A stretch of DNA of 64,000 nucleotides from Pseudalkalibacillus sp. SCS-8 (GCF_040126055.1 NZ_CP143541.1:992001-1056000), one strand, 5' to 3'. Positions 8,820 through 17,047 are shown, counted from the first letter of the stretch. Notes: a model not told the origin generated them from the sequence alone. A program made the numbers and translations.

Positions 8820-9287
8820 ATATTCCGTTTTTGCTGTTATTGGTGTGCGAAAAAGGCTCTTTTGGGGTGCGATATTCCGTATTTGCTGTTATTGGGGTGC
8901 GAAAGAGGCTCTTTCGGGGTGTGATATTCCGTTTTTGCTGTTATTGGGGTGCGAAAGAGACTCTTGCGGGGTGCAATATTCCGTATTTGCTGTTATTGGG
9001 GTGCGAAAAAGGCTCTTGCGGGGTGTGATATTCCGTTTTTGCTGTTATTGGGGTGCGAAAGAGACTCTTTCGGGGTGTGATATTTTGTTTTTGCTGTTAT
9101 TGGGGTACGAAAGAGGCTCTTGCGGGGTGTAATATTCCGTTTTTGCTGTTTTCACGGTGCGAAAGAGGCTCTTTCGGGGTGTAATATTCCGTTTTTGCTG
9201 TTTTCACGGTGCGAAAGAGACTCTTGCGGGGTGTGATATTCCTTATTTGCTGTTTTTACGGTACGAAAGAGGCTCCTGCGGGGTGTG
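8820..9287. repeat. Nine tandem copies of a 52-bp repeat
   Basis: The element ATATTCC (ATATTTT in unit 6) recurs at 8820, 8872, 8924, 8976, 9028, 9080, 9132, 9184 and 9236, exactly 52 bp apart with no indel. Each unit has an AT-rich block (ATATTCCGTTTTTGCTGTT), a variable block (ATTGGGG in the first six, TTCACGG or TTTACGG in the last three) and a near-palindrome whose best form is CGAAAGAG-G-CTCTTTCG. Variants (GGCTC/GACTC, TTTCGG/TTGCGG) are shuffled between units, as expected from unequal exchange. 52 is not a multiple of 3 and there is no SD, so coding is unlikely. The last unit overlaps the 3' end of the minus-strand gene at 9243. Confidence 0.95.
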
Positions 9288-9575
9288 ACGTGCCCGCTGT
9301 CTCCACTTCCTAAACGATTTCTTTATTCCGTTAATGATGGAATCAAATAGAATACCATAAAACAGTCCAGTCAAGATTCGTAAGATGTATCCAAACCAGG
9401 ATATGTCTCCACTCTCAGTCAGCATCCAACTTCTAAATGGTTCAGTGTATATAGCTTTCATTAAAATCGGTTCGATACCAAACAGAAAAAATATGAGCCC
9501 TTTATCATCGTACCCTAAATAATTATGTACACTGACAAGTATGCTTATTAGGGTCATCCAGAAGGTAAAAACCAT
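9243..9575 (-). CDS. Small membrane protein of unknown function
   Basis: 110 residues with about three hydrophobic segments (MVFTFWMTLISILVSV, GLIFFLFGIEPILM, GYILRILTGLFYGILF). The last 15 or so codons come from the terminal 52-bp repeat unit, so the C-terminus seems to have been replaced or extended by repeat DNA. AAGGAGAGG precedes the ATG. It lies 32 bases downstream of the XRE regulator gene on the same strand and is probably co-transcribed with it. No family recognised. Confidence 0.65.
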   Translation of the reverse strand: MVFTFWMTLISILVSVHNYLGYDDKGLIFFLFGIEPILMKAIYTEPFRSWMLTESGDISWFGYILRILTGLFYGILFDSIINGIKKSFRKWRQRARHTPQEPLSYRKNSK

Positions 9576-9607
9576 ATAATCCTCTCCTTATAAACATATT
9601 AACGATC

Positions 9608-10057
9608 TTATGAGTTCAACTCATGAAGACGTTCTACTGCTTCATCTTTATTGAACGAACTGAAATACCAGTAGTTCAAATCATCAATGATGCGATAATG
9701 TTGGCTTATCAGGTTTTGTTGTAATCGATATGATCCCCGTTTCTCCACTTCATTCCACCATACTTTTCCACCCATCGTTTTTTGAGTTGGTCTTTCAATT
9801 CGGTGTAGAGCAACCAAACGTATGACGTCGAGTGGTTCATCTCCTAAGCTATTTCGTAGCACTTCACTTTGTTCAAAAATGGCCACAACTGCAATGACAA
9901 TGTTCCAACTGGCGTTTGTACGACCTTTCTCGATTTGGACTAATGTTTTCTTTGAAATTCCCAAAATATTAGCCATGGCATCTTGGGAAAAGCCTTGTTC
10001 TACACGTATCAGTCGAACTTTCTCAGATACTAATTGAATGACATCGACCCTGTCCAT
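9608..10057 (-). CDS. XRE-family transcriptional regulator
   Basis: 149 residues. The N-terminal helix-turn-helix is VRLIRVEQGFSQDAMANILGI followed by SKKTLVQIEKGRTNASW (residues about 14-52), a Cro/C1-type fold. The C-terminal 90 residues hold conserved-looking aromatic stretches (WWNEVEKRGSYRLQQN, LNYWYFSSFNKDEAV) and may be a sensing or dimerisation domain. AGGAGGGGG lies before the ATG. A perfect 28-bp palindrome 30-57 bases upstream is the likely autoregulatory operator. Probable operon with the small membrane protein. Confidence 0.85.
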   Translation of the reverse strand: MDRVDVIQLVSEKVRLIRVEQGFSQDAMANILGISKKTLVQIEKGRTNASWNIVIAVVAIFEQSEVLRNSLGDEPLDVIRLVALHRIERPTQKTMGGKVWWNEVEKRGSYRLQQNLISQHYRIIDDLNYWYFSSFNKDEAVERLHELNS

Positions 10058-10086
10058 ATGATGACCCCCTCCTGGTTACAAATAAT

Positions 10087-10114
10087 ACTTTTAGTGTAAT
10101 ATTACACTAAAAGT
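10087..10114. promoter_or_regulatory. Perfect 28-bp palindromic operator upstream of the XRE gene
   Basis: Arm ACTTTTAGTGTAAT is followed directly by its exact reverse complement ATTACACTAAAAGT. It lies between the XRE start codon (10057) and the upstream terminator, where the promoter must be. Autorepression is inferred from the geometry. Confidence 0.75.
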
Positions 10115-10139
10115 GTCGAATGTCAACTAACACCCAGCA

Positions 10140-10173
10140 AAAAAGAATCCAAATCAATGATTTGGATTCTTTC
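10140..10173 (-). terminator. Rho-independent terminator of the acetamidase/hydrolase pair
   Basis: A long perfect inverted repeat (arms AAGAATCCAAATCA and TGATTTGGATTCTT), with a T-run on the minus strand, lies just after the hydrolase stop. Confidence 0.8.
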
Positions 10174-10181
10174 ATGTCGAC

Positions 10182-10928
10182 TTATTTCACTTGTGAAGCG
10201 TTACAGGTCTGGAAAAATGATTGGGCGGTTTGAATGAATGTGTTCAAGTCTGGTTCGAAAAGGTTATGGTCGGAATCTTCAAAGACGACGACTTCGGCGT
10301 GAGGGAGCGTTGTTTTATAGTTTTCAATCAACTCTTCTCTCAAAACAGCACCTTGTTTTCCACCTGCTATGATGAGTACCGGGCAGGTAATAACAGATAA
10401 GTCATCCCAGAACGTTACCAGGCTGGATTCCTTCTGCAAACCATGTAATGCTTCAGGTTTCATTCGCTCTGATAACGATTTCCCTCTCCAAGGCGGTAAC
10501 TTTGAAAAGAAATCGACCCACCCATCAGGGAGCTGTGTATGGATGGCAGGGTAATCTCCAATGATCAGTCCGTCTAGTAAACTCGGATTTTTAACAGCAT
10601 AACCAATCGTATAAGATACACCTCTTGAATACCCCATCAGGATAAAACGCTTCAAGCCCAACTCCTTGATGACAGCATCAATGTCGCTGATATGGTCATC
10701 TAACGTATACCCTTTGGCTGGTGTATCACTTTGACCGCGTCCGCGCAACGTAATGGTGACACAATGTCTTGGAGACAGTTTTTCCATGATCGGTATGTAA
10801 TCTTCAACGGATTCGGAAAGCCCGGGTATGATGACGAATGGGGTTTCGGAGTTGTTTCCGCGATTCATCTCCCCGACATGTAAACGTACTCCGTTGTTAT
10901 CAATCCAACGCTCATCATAATTTTTCAT
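10182..10928 (-). CDS. Alpha/beta-fold hydrolase
   Basis: 248 residues. Oxyanion segment VIIPGLSES, LRGRGQSDTP loop, nucleophile elbow GYSRG (about residues 101-105) and a C-terminal SDHNLF catalytic His. The acid is less clear because the usual DxxxP strand reads AGGKQGAVL. It overlaps the 3' end of the upstream acetamidase gene by 14 bp and is surely co-transcribed, so it may act on the same amide or ester pathway. The SD GGAGTG lies inside the upstream gene. Substrate unknown. Confidence 0.85.
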   Translation of the reverse strand: MKNYDERWIDNNGVRLHVGEMNRGNNSETPFVIIPGLSESVEDYIPIMEKLSPRHCVTITLRGRGQSDTPAKGYTLDDHISDIDAVIKELGLKRFILMGYSRGVSYTIGYAVKNPSLLDGLIIGDYPAIHTQLPDGWVDFFSKLPPWRGKSLSERMKPEALHGLQKESSLVTFWDDLSVITCPVLIIAGGKQGAVLREELIENYKTTLPHAEVVVFEDSDHNLFEPDLNTFIQTAQSFFQTCNASQVK

Positions 10929-11904
10929 TCAACAACACTCCATTCGTATTTTTTAATGCATCAAAGGCCAGGAAAGCATGGACCCCTTTAGCAGAGTTCA
11001 CAATCTGTGTAATGCGGAGGTCGACCACAAGTGATGCGTAAGCATAAGCTTCCGTGCGAGAAATTTTATAGATGGAAGACATCAGGTCCAGCATTTCCGA
11101 TAAGGCGATCCACATCGCTTCATCCAGATCTTCATGAAACCCCATCGTCACCCACCCAGAATTTGTTTTTGCGCGAGGCATTTGGACATCAAGATCTTTT
11201 CGGACGTTGAATGTCATACTGACCTTCTCCATGGGGCATTCCAGTGCAGGACCGCTCACTTCACCATCACCCTGCGCAGCATGCCCATCCCCCGTAGAAA
11301 AGAGTCCACCTTTTACAGGGACAGGAAGATATAAGGTACTGCCAGCCTGAAGCTCTTTACAGTCGATGTTTCCACCATAAGCCCGCGGAATGAAGGTGGT
11401 ATGTTCGCCGGCTTCAGGAGGAGGCATCCCCATAATGCCCATAAAAGGTGAAAGGGGGACACTAAAGTCGAAATTGCCGAACTGGCTTGTCGCTAACATT
11501 CTCTTTGAATCGAGACAAAAGTCATACAGGATTTCCTTTTCGTGAGTGACATTCATCCGGTCATTCCAATAGCTCGGAAAACCACCTGCCGATGTCCAGC
11601 CCCACTCACCGGGTATTGCTTCATTCACCTTGATTTCTAACGTGTCTCCCGGCTCCGCCTGTTTAATATAGACGGGACCGATCAGTGCGTGACCGAATCC
11701 TTGTCCTTTTCTATGGGGTTTTACCGAATCAAATTTTTTCCGAGGCATACCCAAGCCCTCTCGCTTTTCCACCCCCCAGCCTGCGTCCAACGTTTGAAAA
11801 ATGACTGTATCTCCAGAATCAATCTCTAAACAGGAATCTAGGTTTTTGCTGAAAAAACCATGCAACGTATCTGCGTGTGGCGATAAATGATGAACCTTAC
11901 CCAA
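10915..11904 (-). CDS. Acetamidase/formamidase family protein
   Basis: 329 residues. Family landmarks are the IDSGDTVIFQTLDAGWG opening, GHALIGPVYI, the GGFPSYWND region, the GGNIDCKEL and GLFSTGDGHAAQGDGEVSG blocks with the metal-binding histidine, and the late EAYAYASLVVDLRITQIV helix. The family hydrolyses formamide or acetamide to ammonia and the acid in a Zn-dependent cyclic-amidase-like fold. TTG start, with GGAGGG 6 bases upstream. First gene of a two-gene operon with the overlapping hydrolase, controlled from a region full of ATTAC repeats. Confidence 0.88.
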   Translation of the reverse strand: MGKVHHLSPHADTLHGFFSKNLDSCLEIDSGDTVIFQTLDAGWGVEKREGLGMPRKKFDSVKPHRKGQGFGHALIGPVYIKQAEPGDTLEIKVNEAIPGEWGWTSAGGFPSYWNDRMNVTHEKEILYDFCLDSKRMLATSQFGNFDFSVPLSPFMGIMGMPPPEAGEHTTFIPRAYGGNIDCKELQAGSTLYLPVPVKGGLFSTGDGHAAQGDGEVSGPALECPMEKVSMTFNVRKDLDVQMPRAKTNSGWVTMGFHEDLDEAMWIALSEMLDLMSSIYKISRTEAYAYASLVVDLRITQIVNSAKGVHAFLAFDALKNTNGVLLNEKL

Positions 11905-11930
11905 ATCATCCCTCCACTCTATTGGTTTTT

Positions 11931-12028
11931 ATTACCTTATAAAGTAATATAAATTACCTTTTAATTAAAATCAACTACTTTTTACTCTTTGATATAAAAA
12001 AATTACTCTTTAAAGTAATGATTACCTT
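11931..12028. promoter_or_regulatory. Repeated ATTAC/GTAAT dyads in a divergent promoter region
   Basis: Two dyads of the form ATTAC-N8-GTAAT begin at 11931 and 12003, exactly 72 bp apart. Lone half-sites ATTACCTT occur at 11954 and 12021. The region separates the divergent acetamidase gene and the gene at 12123. Several phased sites suggest cooperative binding of a regulator that I cannot name; the pattern does not match TnrA or GlnR boxes. Confidence 0.55.
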
Positions 12029-12122
12029 GAAGCACGTAACGTCATAATATGGTACAATTTTCCTTAAATAAGAGATTAGTAGATGAATGTCCTTATTGCC
12101 TAACAGACCAGAGGTGAGATAA

Positions 12123-12566
12123 GTGAACCATGCTCATTTTATAATTCCGAGTGAAACCGAGGAACATGAAGTGTTCCCTAAACCTAAGGATTACTTGTAT
12201 TGGAAACCGTTGATGTCTTACTTTTTGAAACATAGTGATACAGTTGAGTTCCAGTGTTGGATGGACGAACAAGCGGTAGTACGTGAGGTTGAGAGCACTG
12301 TTAAAGACGGGGAAAGATCCGTTGATGGTTCAATGGTTATCGTGAAAACGGCTATTACACATGAAATAGAAGCTTACATAGTGAATCAATTCGTGTCAGC
12401 AGAAGGGAAGCTGAAATGGTTTTCTGTTTTCTTAAGTAGAGAGGACAGACCTTGCTTTCATGGAGAGCACTGGGGAACGGAATTCACAGCTTTCAATTAT
12501 TCGAAAGAAGACATGGCATTCGTCCAATCTGTCGTTCCATCAGACACACAATTCATAGATTGGTAG
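12123..12566 (+). CDS. Conserved-looking protein of unknown function
   Basis: 147 residues, acidic, soluble, with no signal or membrane segment. The N-terminus HFIIPSETEEHEVFPKPKDYLYW and many aromatic residues suggest a compact alpha/beta domain. GTG start, with GAGGTGAG just upstream. It is followed after 18 bases by a zinc-ribbon membrane protein and is likely co-transcribed. I do not recognise a family. Confidence 0.6.
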   Translation: MNHAHFIIPSETEEHEVFPKPKDYLYWKPLMSYFLKHSDTVEFQCWMDEQAVVREVESTVKDGERSVDGSMVIVKTAITHEIEAYIVNQFVSAEGKLKWFSVFLSREDRPCFHGEHWGTEFTAFNYSKEDMAFVQSVVPSDTQFIDW

Positions 12567-12584
12567 GAGAGGGGGGACAGTACT

Positions 12585-12893
12585 TTGGCAAGAAACACAT
12601 GTGAATCTTCCGGTGAGAAATTACCGCGCTGGTCCATCTTTAAAAGGACATTGATCAAAAAGCGCTATCCGATTGAATGTCCTCATTGTGGAAATGAACT
12701 CTATTTCACCGCTAAATCACTGAAGCTTTCATTTTTATTGATACCAATCATCCCTATTTTGTTCACGCTCTTATACTTATGGGACGTTCCTGAAAAGGTA
12801 CTCGGCATCACGATATTTGCAGTCACGCTATCTTTATTGATTTTCTTTCCGTTCCTGGTGAAGTTGACCGACAAAGAAGAAAGTCTTTACTAA
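12585..12893 (+). CDS. TIGR04104-type zinc-ribbon small membrane protein
   Basis: 102 residues. N-terminal C-x-S-x4-PRW-x-IF pattern, then KKRYPIECPHCGNELYFTAKS, the CxxC-ribbon motif of the TIGR04104 family common in Bacillaceae, followed by two transmembrane segments. The first zinc pair is degenerate (CESSG instead of CxxC), so metal binding may be weakened. TTG start; a GGAGAGGGGGG SD is present. Function unknown. Confidence 0.75.
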   Translation: MARNTCESSGEKLPRWSIFKRTLIKKRYPIECPHCGNELYFTAKSLKLSFLLIPIIPILFTLLYLWDVPEKVLGITIFAVTLSLLIFFPFLVKLTDKEESLY

Positions 12894-12971
12894 TGAAACG
12901 GAACCCTTGTTCATCCGTAGAAAAGAGTAACAAATAAAGGGAAAAGCCTATATGTAGAGAAGGAGATTTTT

Positions 12972-13136
12972 ATGACAGCAGGATTCTTAGCATACTTTAT
13001 TATTTATTTTATTGTAGCAAGGTTGATCAGCTTTTCGAGTTACATTAGTTGGATGCCGACAAAGCGGACGAGTTGGATCCATGACGTCATCATTGCTGCA
13101 GTTTTTGCGTTCATCAGCTTACTTTTGTTGGGTTAG
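12972..13136 (+). CDS. Small two-span membrane protein (54 aa)
   Basis: ATG 12972 follows AGAAGGAGA and encodes 54 residues: a hydrophobic stretch (GFLAYFIIYFIVARLI), a short polar loop SWMPTKRTSWIHD and a second hydrophobic stretch (VIIAAVFAFISLLLL). It is packed 11 bases before the DUF2332 gene. No family recognised. Confidence 0.65.
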   Translation: MTAGFLAYFIIYFIVARLISFSSYISWMPTKRTSWIHDVIIAAVFAFISLLLLG

Positions 13137-13147
13137 GAGGTTATTAA

Positions 13148-14194
13148 ATGACAATTGAACAATTATCGAATCGATTTGTGACTTTCTCAAAAAAGGAATG
13201 CGCTGGGTCCAGTGATCTATACGAGTACCTCGCCATGAACATTTCAGAGGATGACGAGTTATTGAGGTTGTGTACGTATGCGCGAGAGGGACAGCCTGTT
13301 CCAAACCTTTTATTCAGTGCTGTGCATTATTTGTTGTTGAAAGGAACGGAGCATCCGCTGAGAGACTATTATCCGAGCATTGTCGCAGAACCGAAGCCGG
13401 TTGAATTCTCTTATCCAGCCTTCAAGGATTTCTGTAAGATACATAGAGATGCAATCACCCATCTTTTACAAAACAAGCTCGTTCAAACGAATGAAGTCCG
13501 CCGTTGCGCTTACCTGTTTCCGCTTTTCAGCCATATCTATGATCGGGTGAATAAGCCGTTATCGCTAATTGAGATCGGGACAAGTGCGGGGCTTCAGCTT
13601 TTATGGGATAAGTATCGTTATTCGTATGGAACGGGTGAGGGCTTTGGTAATGAAAAATCGAATGTCCATATTCACTCTGAAATAAAAGGAGACGTTCAGC
13701 TTCAATCGATGAACATTCCGCCTGTTGCAACGCGAGTCGGACTTGATCTTCATGTCAGTGACTTGCGCGATCCAGAAGACCATCTATGGTTGAAAGCGCT
13801 GATCTGGCCTGAGCATGATGAGAGAATTGAGCTTTTCGAGCAGGCTTCCCAATGCATTCAAGAAAACCAAGTCGATCTTATGGAAGGAGATGGAGTCGCT
13901 CTGTTAAATGAGGTGGTGGAAGAACTTCCGAAAGATACAGCCATTTGTATCTTTCACACCCATGTCGCCAATCAAATCCCTGAAGAGATGAAACGGACAC
14001 TTCTTGAAAAGATAAGAAAGATTGGTGAGAAACGGGATGTTTTCCACATCTACAACAACATGTGGGACCGAAAATTACATCTAGATTCCTTCATAAATGG
14101 GACAGAGTACAACGAAATTATCGGTGACACAGACGGTCATGGCCGCTGGTTTGAGTGGAATTTGAATACCGCATATGTAGGAACGAGTAGGTGA
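13148..14194 (+). CDS. DUF2332 family protein
   Basis: 348 residues. The mid-region SLIEIGTSAGLQLLWDKYRYSYG and the AEPKPVEFSYPAFKDFC block match the DUF2332 family, which resembles a Rossmann-type fold (IEIGTSAGLQL looks like a SAM-binding motif I). No function is established that I know of; a methyltransferase-like activity is inference. AGGAGG precedes the ATG. It overlaps the S66 peptidase gene by 4 bases. Confidence 0.85.
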   Translation: MTIEQLSNRFVTFSKKECAGSSDLYEYLAMNISEDDELLRLCTYAREGQPVPNLLFSAVHYLLLKGTEHPLRDYYPSIVAEPKPVEFSYPAFKDFCKIHRDAITHLLQNKLVQTNEVRRCAYLFPLFSHIYDRVNKPLSLIEIGTSAGLQLLWDKYRYSYGTGEGFGNEKSNVHIHSEIKGDVQLQSMNIPPVATRVGLDLHVSDLRDPEDHLWLKALIWPEHDERIELFEQASQCIQENQVDLMEGDGVALLNEVVEELPKDTAICIFHTHVANQIPEEMKRTLLEKIRKIGEKRDVFHIYNNMWDRKLHLDSFINGTEYNEIIGDTDGHGRWFEWNLNTAYVGTSR

Positions 14195-15207
14195 AAGGTT
14201 TGCTGAAGGCTAAGAAATTATCAATAGGGGATAAAATCGGGGTCATTACACCCTCTACACCTGCTCCTGTAAACTTTCAAGAACGATATCGAAGAGGTTT
14301 AAACCAATTGGAGAAGATGGGTTTTGAAGTAATCGAGGGGAGATGCTCCAATCGATCCCAATCATACCGGTCGGCCTCCATAAAGGAACGTGTAAATGAG
14401 ATAAATGATTTCATCCATAATGATGAAATTAAAGCAATCATCAGCACGATGGGGGGAATGAATTCAAACTCATTACTTCCTTATCTTGATTATGAACATT
14501 TGAAAAAGAATCCGAAGATCATTATGGGTTACAGCGATGTGACCGCCATTCTTCTAGCAATCTACGAAAAGACAGGTTTAACGACTTTTTATGGTCCTGC
14601 AATCGTCCCTTCTTTTGGTGAATATCCCTCCATGTTCCCTAAAGGGATGGAGTACTTCCATGATGTGATGTGTTTAACCAAGAAAGCCCCATATCAATTG
14701 GATGTCCCTGGCTACTGGACGGATGAAATGCTAGATTGGAAGACTCAAAATCGTGAGAAGGAGATGTATATAAATGAAGGGTGGACGAGTATAACCTCAG
14801 GAAAAGCGAAGGGAAGACTGATTGGTGGTAATCTAAACACGATGTCAGGGTTCATGTCTTCTGAATACTTTCCTTCAAAATTGGAGGGAGCCATTCTCTT
14901 TATCGAAGATTCTTTCAAAAACATGGCTACACAAGAGAGATTGTTCAGTATGTTGAAAGTAGCTGGAGTTTTTGACCAGATTGCAGGGTTGATTGTTGGT
15001 AAGCATGAACAATTCGATGATCAGAATGCGCCATTTAACCATGATGAATTACTCATAGAAGTAATCGGAGATTGCCAGTTTCCTATTCTAACGAACGTGG
15101 ATGTTGGTCATACCTTCCCTGCGCATGTTTTTCCGATTGGTGTTGAAGTTGAATTGGATGCTACAAATAAACAAATCACATTTTTAGAAAATGGAGTTAG
15201 GGCTTAA
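14191..15207 (+). CDS. S66 family peptidase (LD-carboxypeptidase / MccF-like)
   Basis: 338 residues. N-terminal IGVITPSTPAP, IISTMGGMNSNSLLPYLDY, the nucleophile elbow GYSDVTA (Ser about residue 113) and the C-terminal DVGHTFP with the catalytic His form the S66 serine-peptidase set. Family members trim murein tetrapeptides (LdcA) or inactivate peptide-nucleotide antibiotics such as microcin C (MccF). The length and the GGMNSN loop fit the MccF-like branch, so self-protection or detoxification is possible. GTG start overlapping the previous stop. Confidence 0.87.
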   Translation: MKGLLKAKKLSIGDKIGVITPSTPAPVNFQERYRRGLNQLEKMGFEVIEGRCSNRSQSYRSASIKERVNEINDFIHNDEIKAIISTMGGMNSNSLLPYLDYEHLKKNPKIIMGYSDVTAILLAIYEKTGLTTFYGPAIVPSFGEYPSMFPKGMEYFHDVMCLTKKAPYQLDVPGYWTDEMLDWKTQNREKEMYINEGWTSITSGKAKGRLIGGNLNTMSGFMSSEYFPSKLEGAILFIEDSFKNMATQERLFSMLKVAGVFDQIAGLIVGKHEQFDDQNAPFNHDELLIEVIGDCQFPILTNVDVGHTFPAHVFPIGVEVELDATNKQITFLENGVRA

Positions 15208-15232
15208 CTGTTTTTTGAAAGCAGGTGTAAAA

Positions 15233-15853
15233 ATGGACTTGGTGAATTTCAAAAAGGATTTGGTTACATATATAACAGAGAAACACAGCGTACATACCAT
15301 CATTTTATATGGTTCTTACAGTACCGGGGATTTCACTGAAGACAGTGATATTGATGTTCTCTGTTTTACCGATGTGGGGGAAGAAAAGAATGACACCGGT
15401 TTGTTCGAGGGCAAGCGATTGGATGTCTGGATTTATCCTGATGAAAAATTGCAGCAACCAGACCAATTCCTCCATGTGCATAAAGGAGAAATCCTGTTAG
15501 ATGAAAAAGGTTTAGCTGGACCATTCTTGGAGGAAGTTGAGAGGATTTATGAGGAAGGACCATCTCAAATGAGCGAATCCGAAAAGGACTTTCTGAAAAA
15601 CTGGCTAAGGAAGATGAACGAAAGGTCCAAACAGGATGATTTTGAAGGGAACTATCGCTATCACTGGATGCTGCGAGACAGTCTCGGAATTTATTTTGAG
15701 CTGAAAGGTGTCTGGTATCCAGGTTCGAAAAAAGCAGTTAGGTGGCTGGAGGAACACGACCCGACTGCCTATGCTCTTTTTACGGAAGTCTATAAGAAAG
15801 AGGTCGATCATCAGGCCATTGATCAGCTGTTGGATTATCTGGAAAAGCTCTGA
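15233..15853 (+). CDS. Nucleotidyltransferase-domain protein (MNT-like)
   Basis: 206 residues. The pol-beta-type motif GSYSTGDFTEDSDIDV (about residues 26-41) gives GSx10-12DxD, followed by a third acidic position in KRLDVWIY. The C-terminal half is a helical, Trp-rich domain (YRYHWMLRDSLGIYF), as in minimal nucleotidyltransferases fused to a HEPN-like helix bundle. ATG 15233 has AGGTG upstream. Whether it modifies an antibiotic, a tRNA or a protein cannot be read here. Confidence 0.8.
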   Translation: MDLVNFKKDLVTYITEKHSVHTIILYGSYSTGDFTEDSDIDVLCFTDVGEEKNDTGLFEGKRLDVWIYPDEKLQQPDQFLHVHKGEILLDEKGLAGPFLEEVERIYEEGPSQMSESEKDFLKNWLRKMNERSKQDDFEGNYRYHWMLRDSLGIYFELKGVWYPGSKKAVRWLEEHDPTAYALFTEVYKKEVDHQAIDQLLDYLEKL

Positions 15854-15874
15854 AACCATTGAGGGGGAAATGAG

Positions 15875-16036
15875 TTGGAAAAATTGAATATGTCCATATT
15901 AAATCGTATTATGATCGGACTGTTTATGGTGTTGTTATTGATTATTTTAGGATATATAGCAGTTCAATTGGCTGTAATTGCGGAAGCACTCTTAACAATT
16001 AGAAATCACCTTTTTGCAATACGTCAATCTTTATAA
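15875..16036 (+). CDS. Small single-span membrane protein (53 aa)
   Basis: TTG 15875, 7 bases after GAGGGGG, opens a 53-codon frame: short polar start, one long hydrophobic helix (IMIGLFMVLLLIILGYIAV), and an amphipathic tail ending NHLFAIRQSL. A strong terminator follows at once. It follows the nucleotidyltransferase gene by 21 bases. Function unknown. Confidence 0.6.
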   Translation: MEKLNMSILNRIMIGLFMVLLLIILGYIAVQLAVIAEALLTIRNHLFAIRQSL

Positions 16037-16045
16037 AACATAAAA

Positions 16046-16077
16046 ATGCGCATTCCCAATTATGGAATGCGTTTTTA
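16046..16077 (+). terminator. Rho-independent terminator
   Basis: CGCATTCC pairs with GGAATGCG around a 7-base loop, followed by TTTTTA, after the 53-aa membrane protein gene. Confidence 0.85.
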
Positions 16078-16188
16078 GTTCAGGACATGAGCATTTCGTC
16101 TTCCATATAGAGCCTTTCGTCTAAAATGTGTATTAGTGTGAGTACCATCCTTGTATAGTAGGGTTAACAGAAAAGAGGGGGTTGAGAC

Positions 16189-16656
16189 ATGCGACTGAAA
16201 ATTGAATATGATGCCAGGCTACCGGATGATTTGATGGTTTTACGGAGCAAAGAAGACAATGCCTACATACCAAAAGTGAATCAGATTCTTGCCGAGCCAA
16301 TGGGGTTAGACATGATAATCAGTCAACAGGATACCAGCTTTTACCCCATTCAGACGGAAAAGGTGTACTTCTTTTTCACTGAAAAAAAAGGTGTATTTCT
16401 TAAAACCGAACAAGGTATTTTCAAGACAGATGAGAGACTTTATGAATTAGAGGAACGATTGCCTGATCACTTCGTCCGCATATCCAGGTTCGAGATCATC
16501 AACCTGCATTTTCTGAATCGATTCGAATTTACATTCGGAGGGAAATTCGTCCTTCACATGAGTAATGGGGAAAAGCTGTTCACAACAAAGACATACACAA
16601 AGGCGATCAAACAATTGTTATTCAAAAAAGGAGGTATGGTGGATGGAAAAAAATAA
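16189..16656 (+). CDS. LytTR-family DNA-binding regulator
   Basis: 155 residues. The C-terminal 100 residues carry a LytTR domain: KVYFFFTEKKGVFLKTEQGIF, then LPDHFVRISRFEIINLHFLNRF, the standard recognition region. No receiver domain, so it is a one-component regulator. It overlaps the DUF3021 membrane gene by 14 bases. This pairing is widespread in Firmicutes, where the membrane protein is thought to restrain or tune the LytTR factor. SD GAGGGGG before the ATG. Confidence 0.9.
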   Translation: MRLKIEYDARLPDDLMVLRSKEDNAYIPKVNQILAEPMGLDMIISQQDTSFYPIQTEKVYFFFTEKKGVFLKTEQGIFKTDERLYELEERLPDHFVRISRFEIINLHFLNRFEFTFGGKFVLHMSNGEKLFTTKTYTKAIKQLLFKKGGMVDGKK

Positions 16657-17047
16657 ATGGAACCAACTTATACTTGCCGTCTCGCTCGCAGCTAATGTGA
16701 TGGTAATCGTAACATGGGCCATTACAAAGCAACTCGGTAACTCCATCATTGATCCGGCTTATTTATTCAAGAATATGATAGCAGCAGCCGTAATCGTCGG
16801 AGGGAACATCGCTTTAGGATGGCTATATCATCGTCGGAGAAACCACTTTTTCATAGGAAGCGTTCATTTCATTGTTGCATTGATGTCATTTATCGGGGTT
16901 GGTGTATGGGCGAAGTGGTTTCCTGCAGATCTTTCGATTATCATTACTTCCGTGATCATGTTTATCTTCATTTTCGCGATCATATGGATTGCCCACTATT
17001 TCTATTGGAAAAACCAAATTAAAAAAATGAATGAGAAACTAAGCTAG
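16643..17047 (+). CDS. DUF3021 family membrane protein
   Basis: 134 residues with four hydrophobic segments, ending in a basic tail (YWKNQIKKMNEKLS). The family is the usual partner of stand-alone LytTR regulators, as here. ATG 16643 lies 8 bases after GGAGGT, inside the 3' end of the LytTR gene, so translation is coupled. A terminator follows. Confidence 0.85.
   Translation: MEKNKWNQLILAVSLAANVMVIVTWAITKQLGNSIIDPAYLFKNMIAAAVIVGGNIALGWLYHRRRNHFFIGSVHFIVALMSFIGVGVWAKWFPADLSIIITSVIMFIFIFAIIWIAHYFYWKNQIKKMNEKLS

Noticed and set aside
8831..9132. Open frames through the 52-bp repeat array
   Set aside because: The repeat length is not a multiple of 3, so the frames rotate; there is no SD, and the products are artefacts of the repeat.
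8820..9287. CRISPR array
   Set aside because: Units are contiguous with no unique spacers and no cas genes are present; it is a plain tandem repeat.
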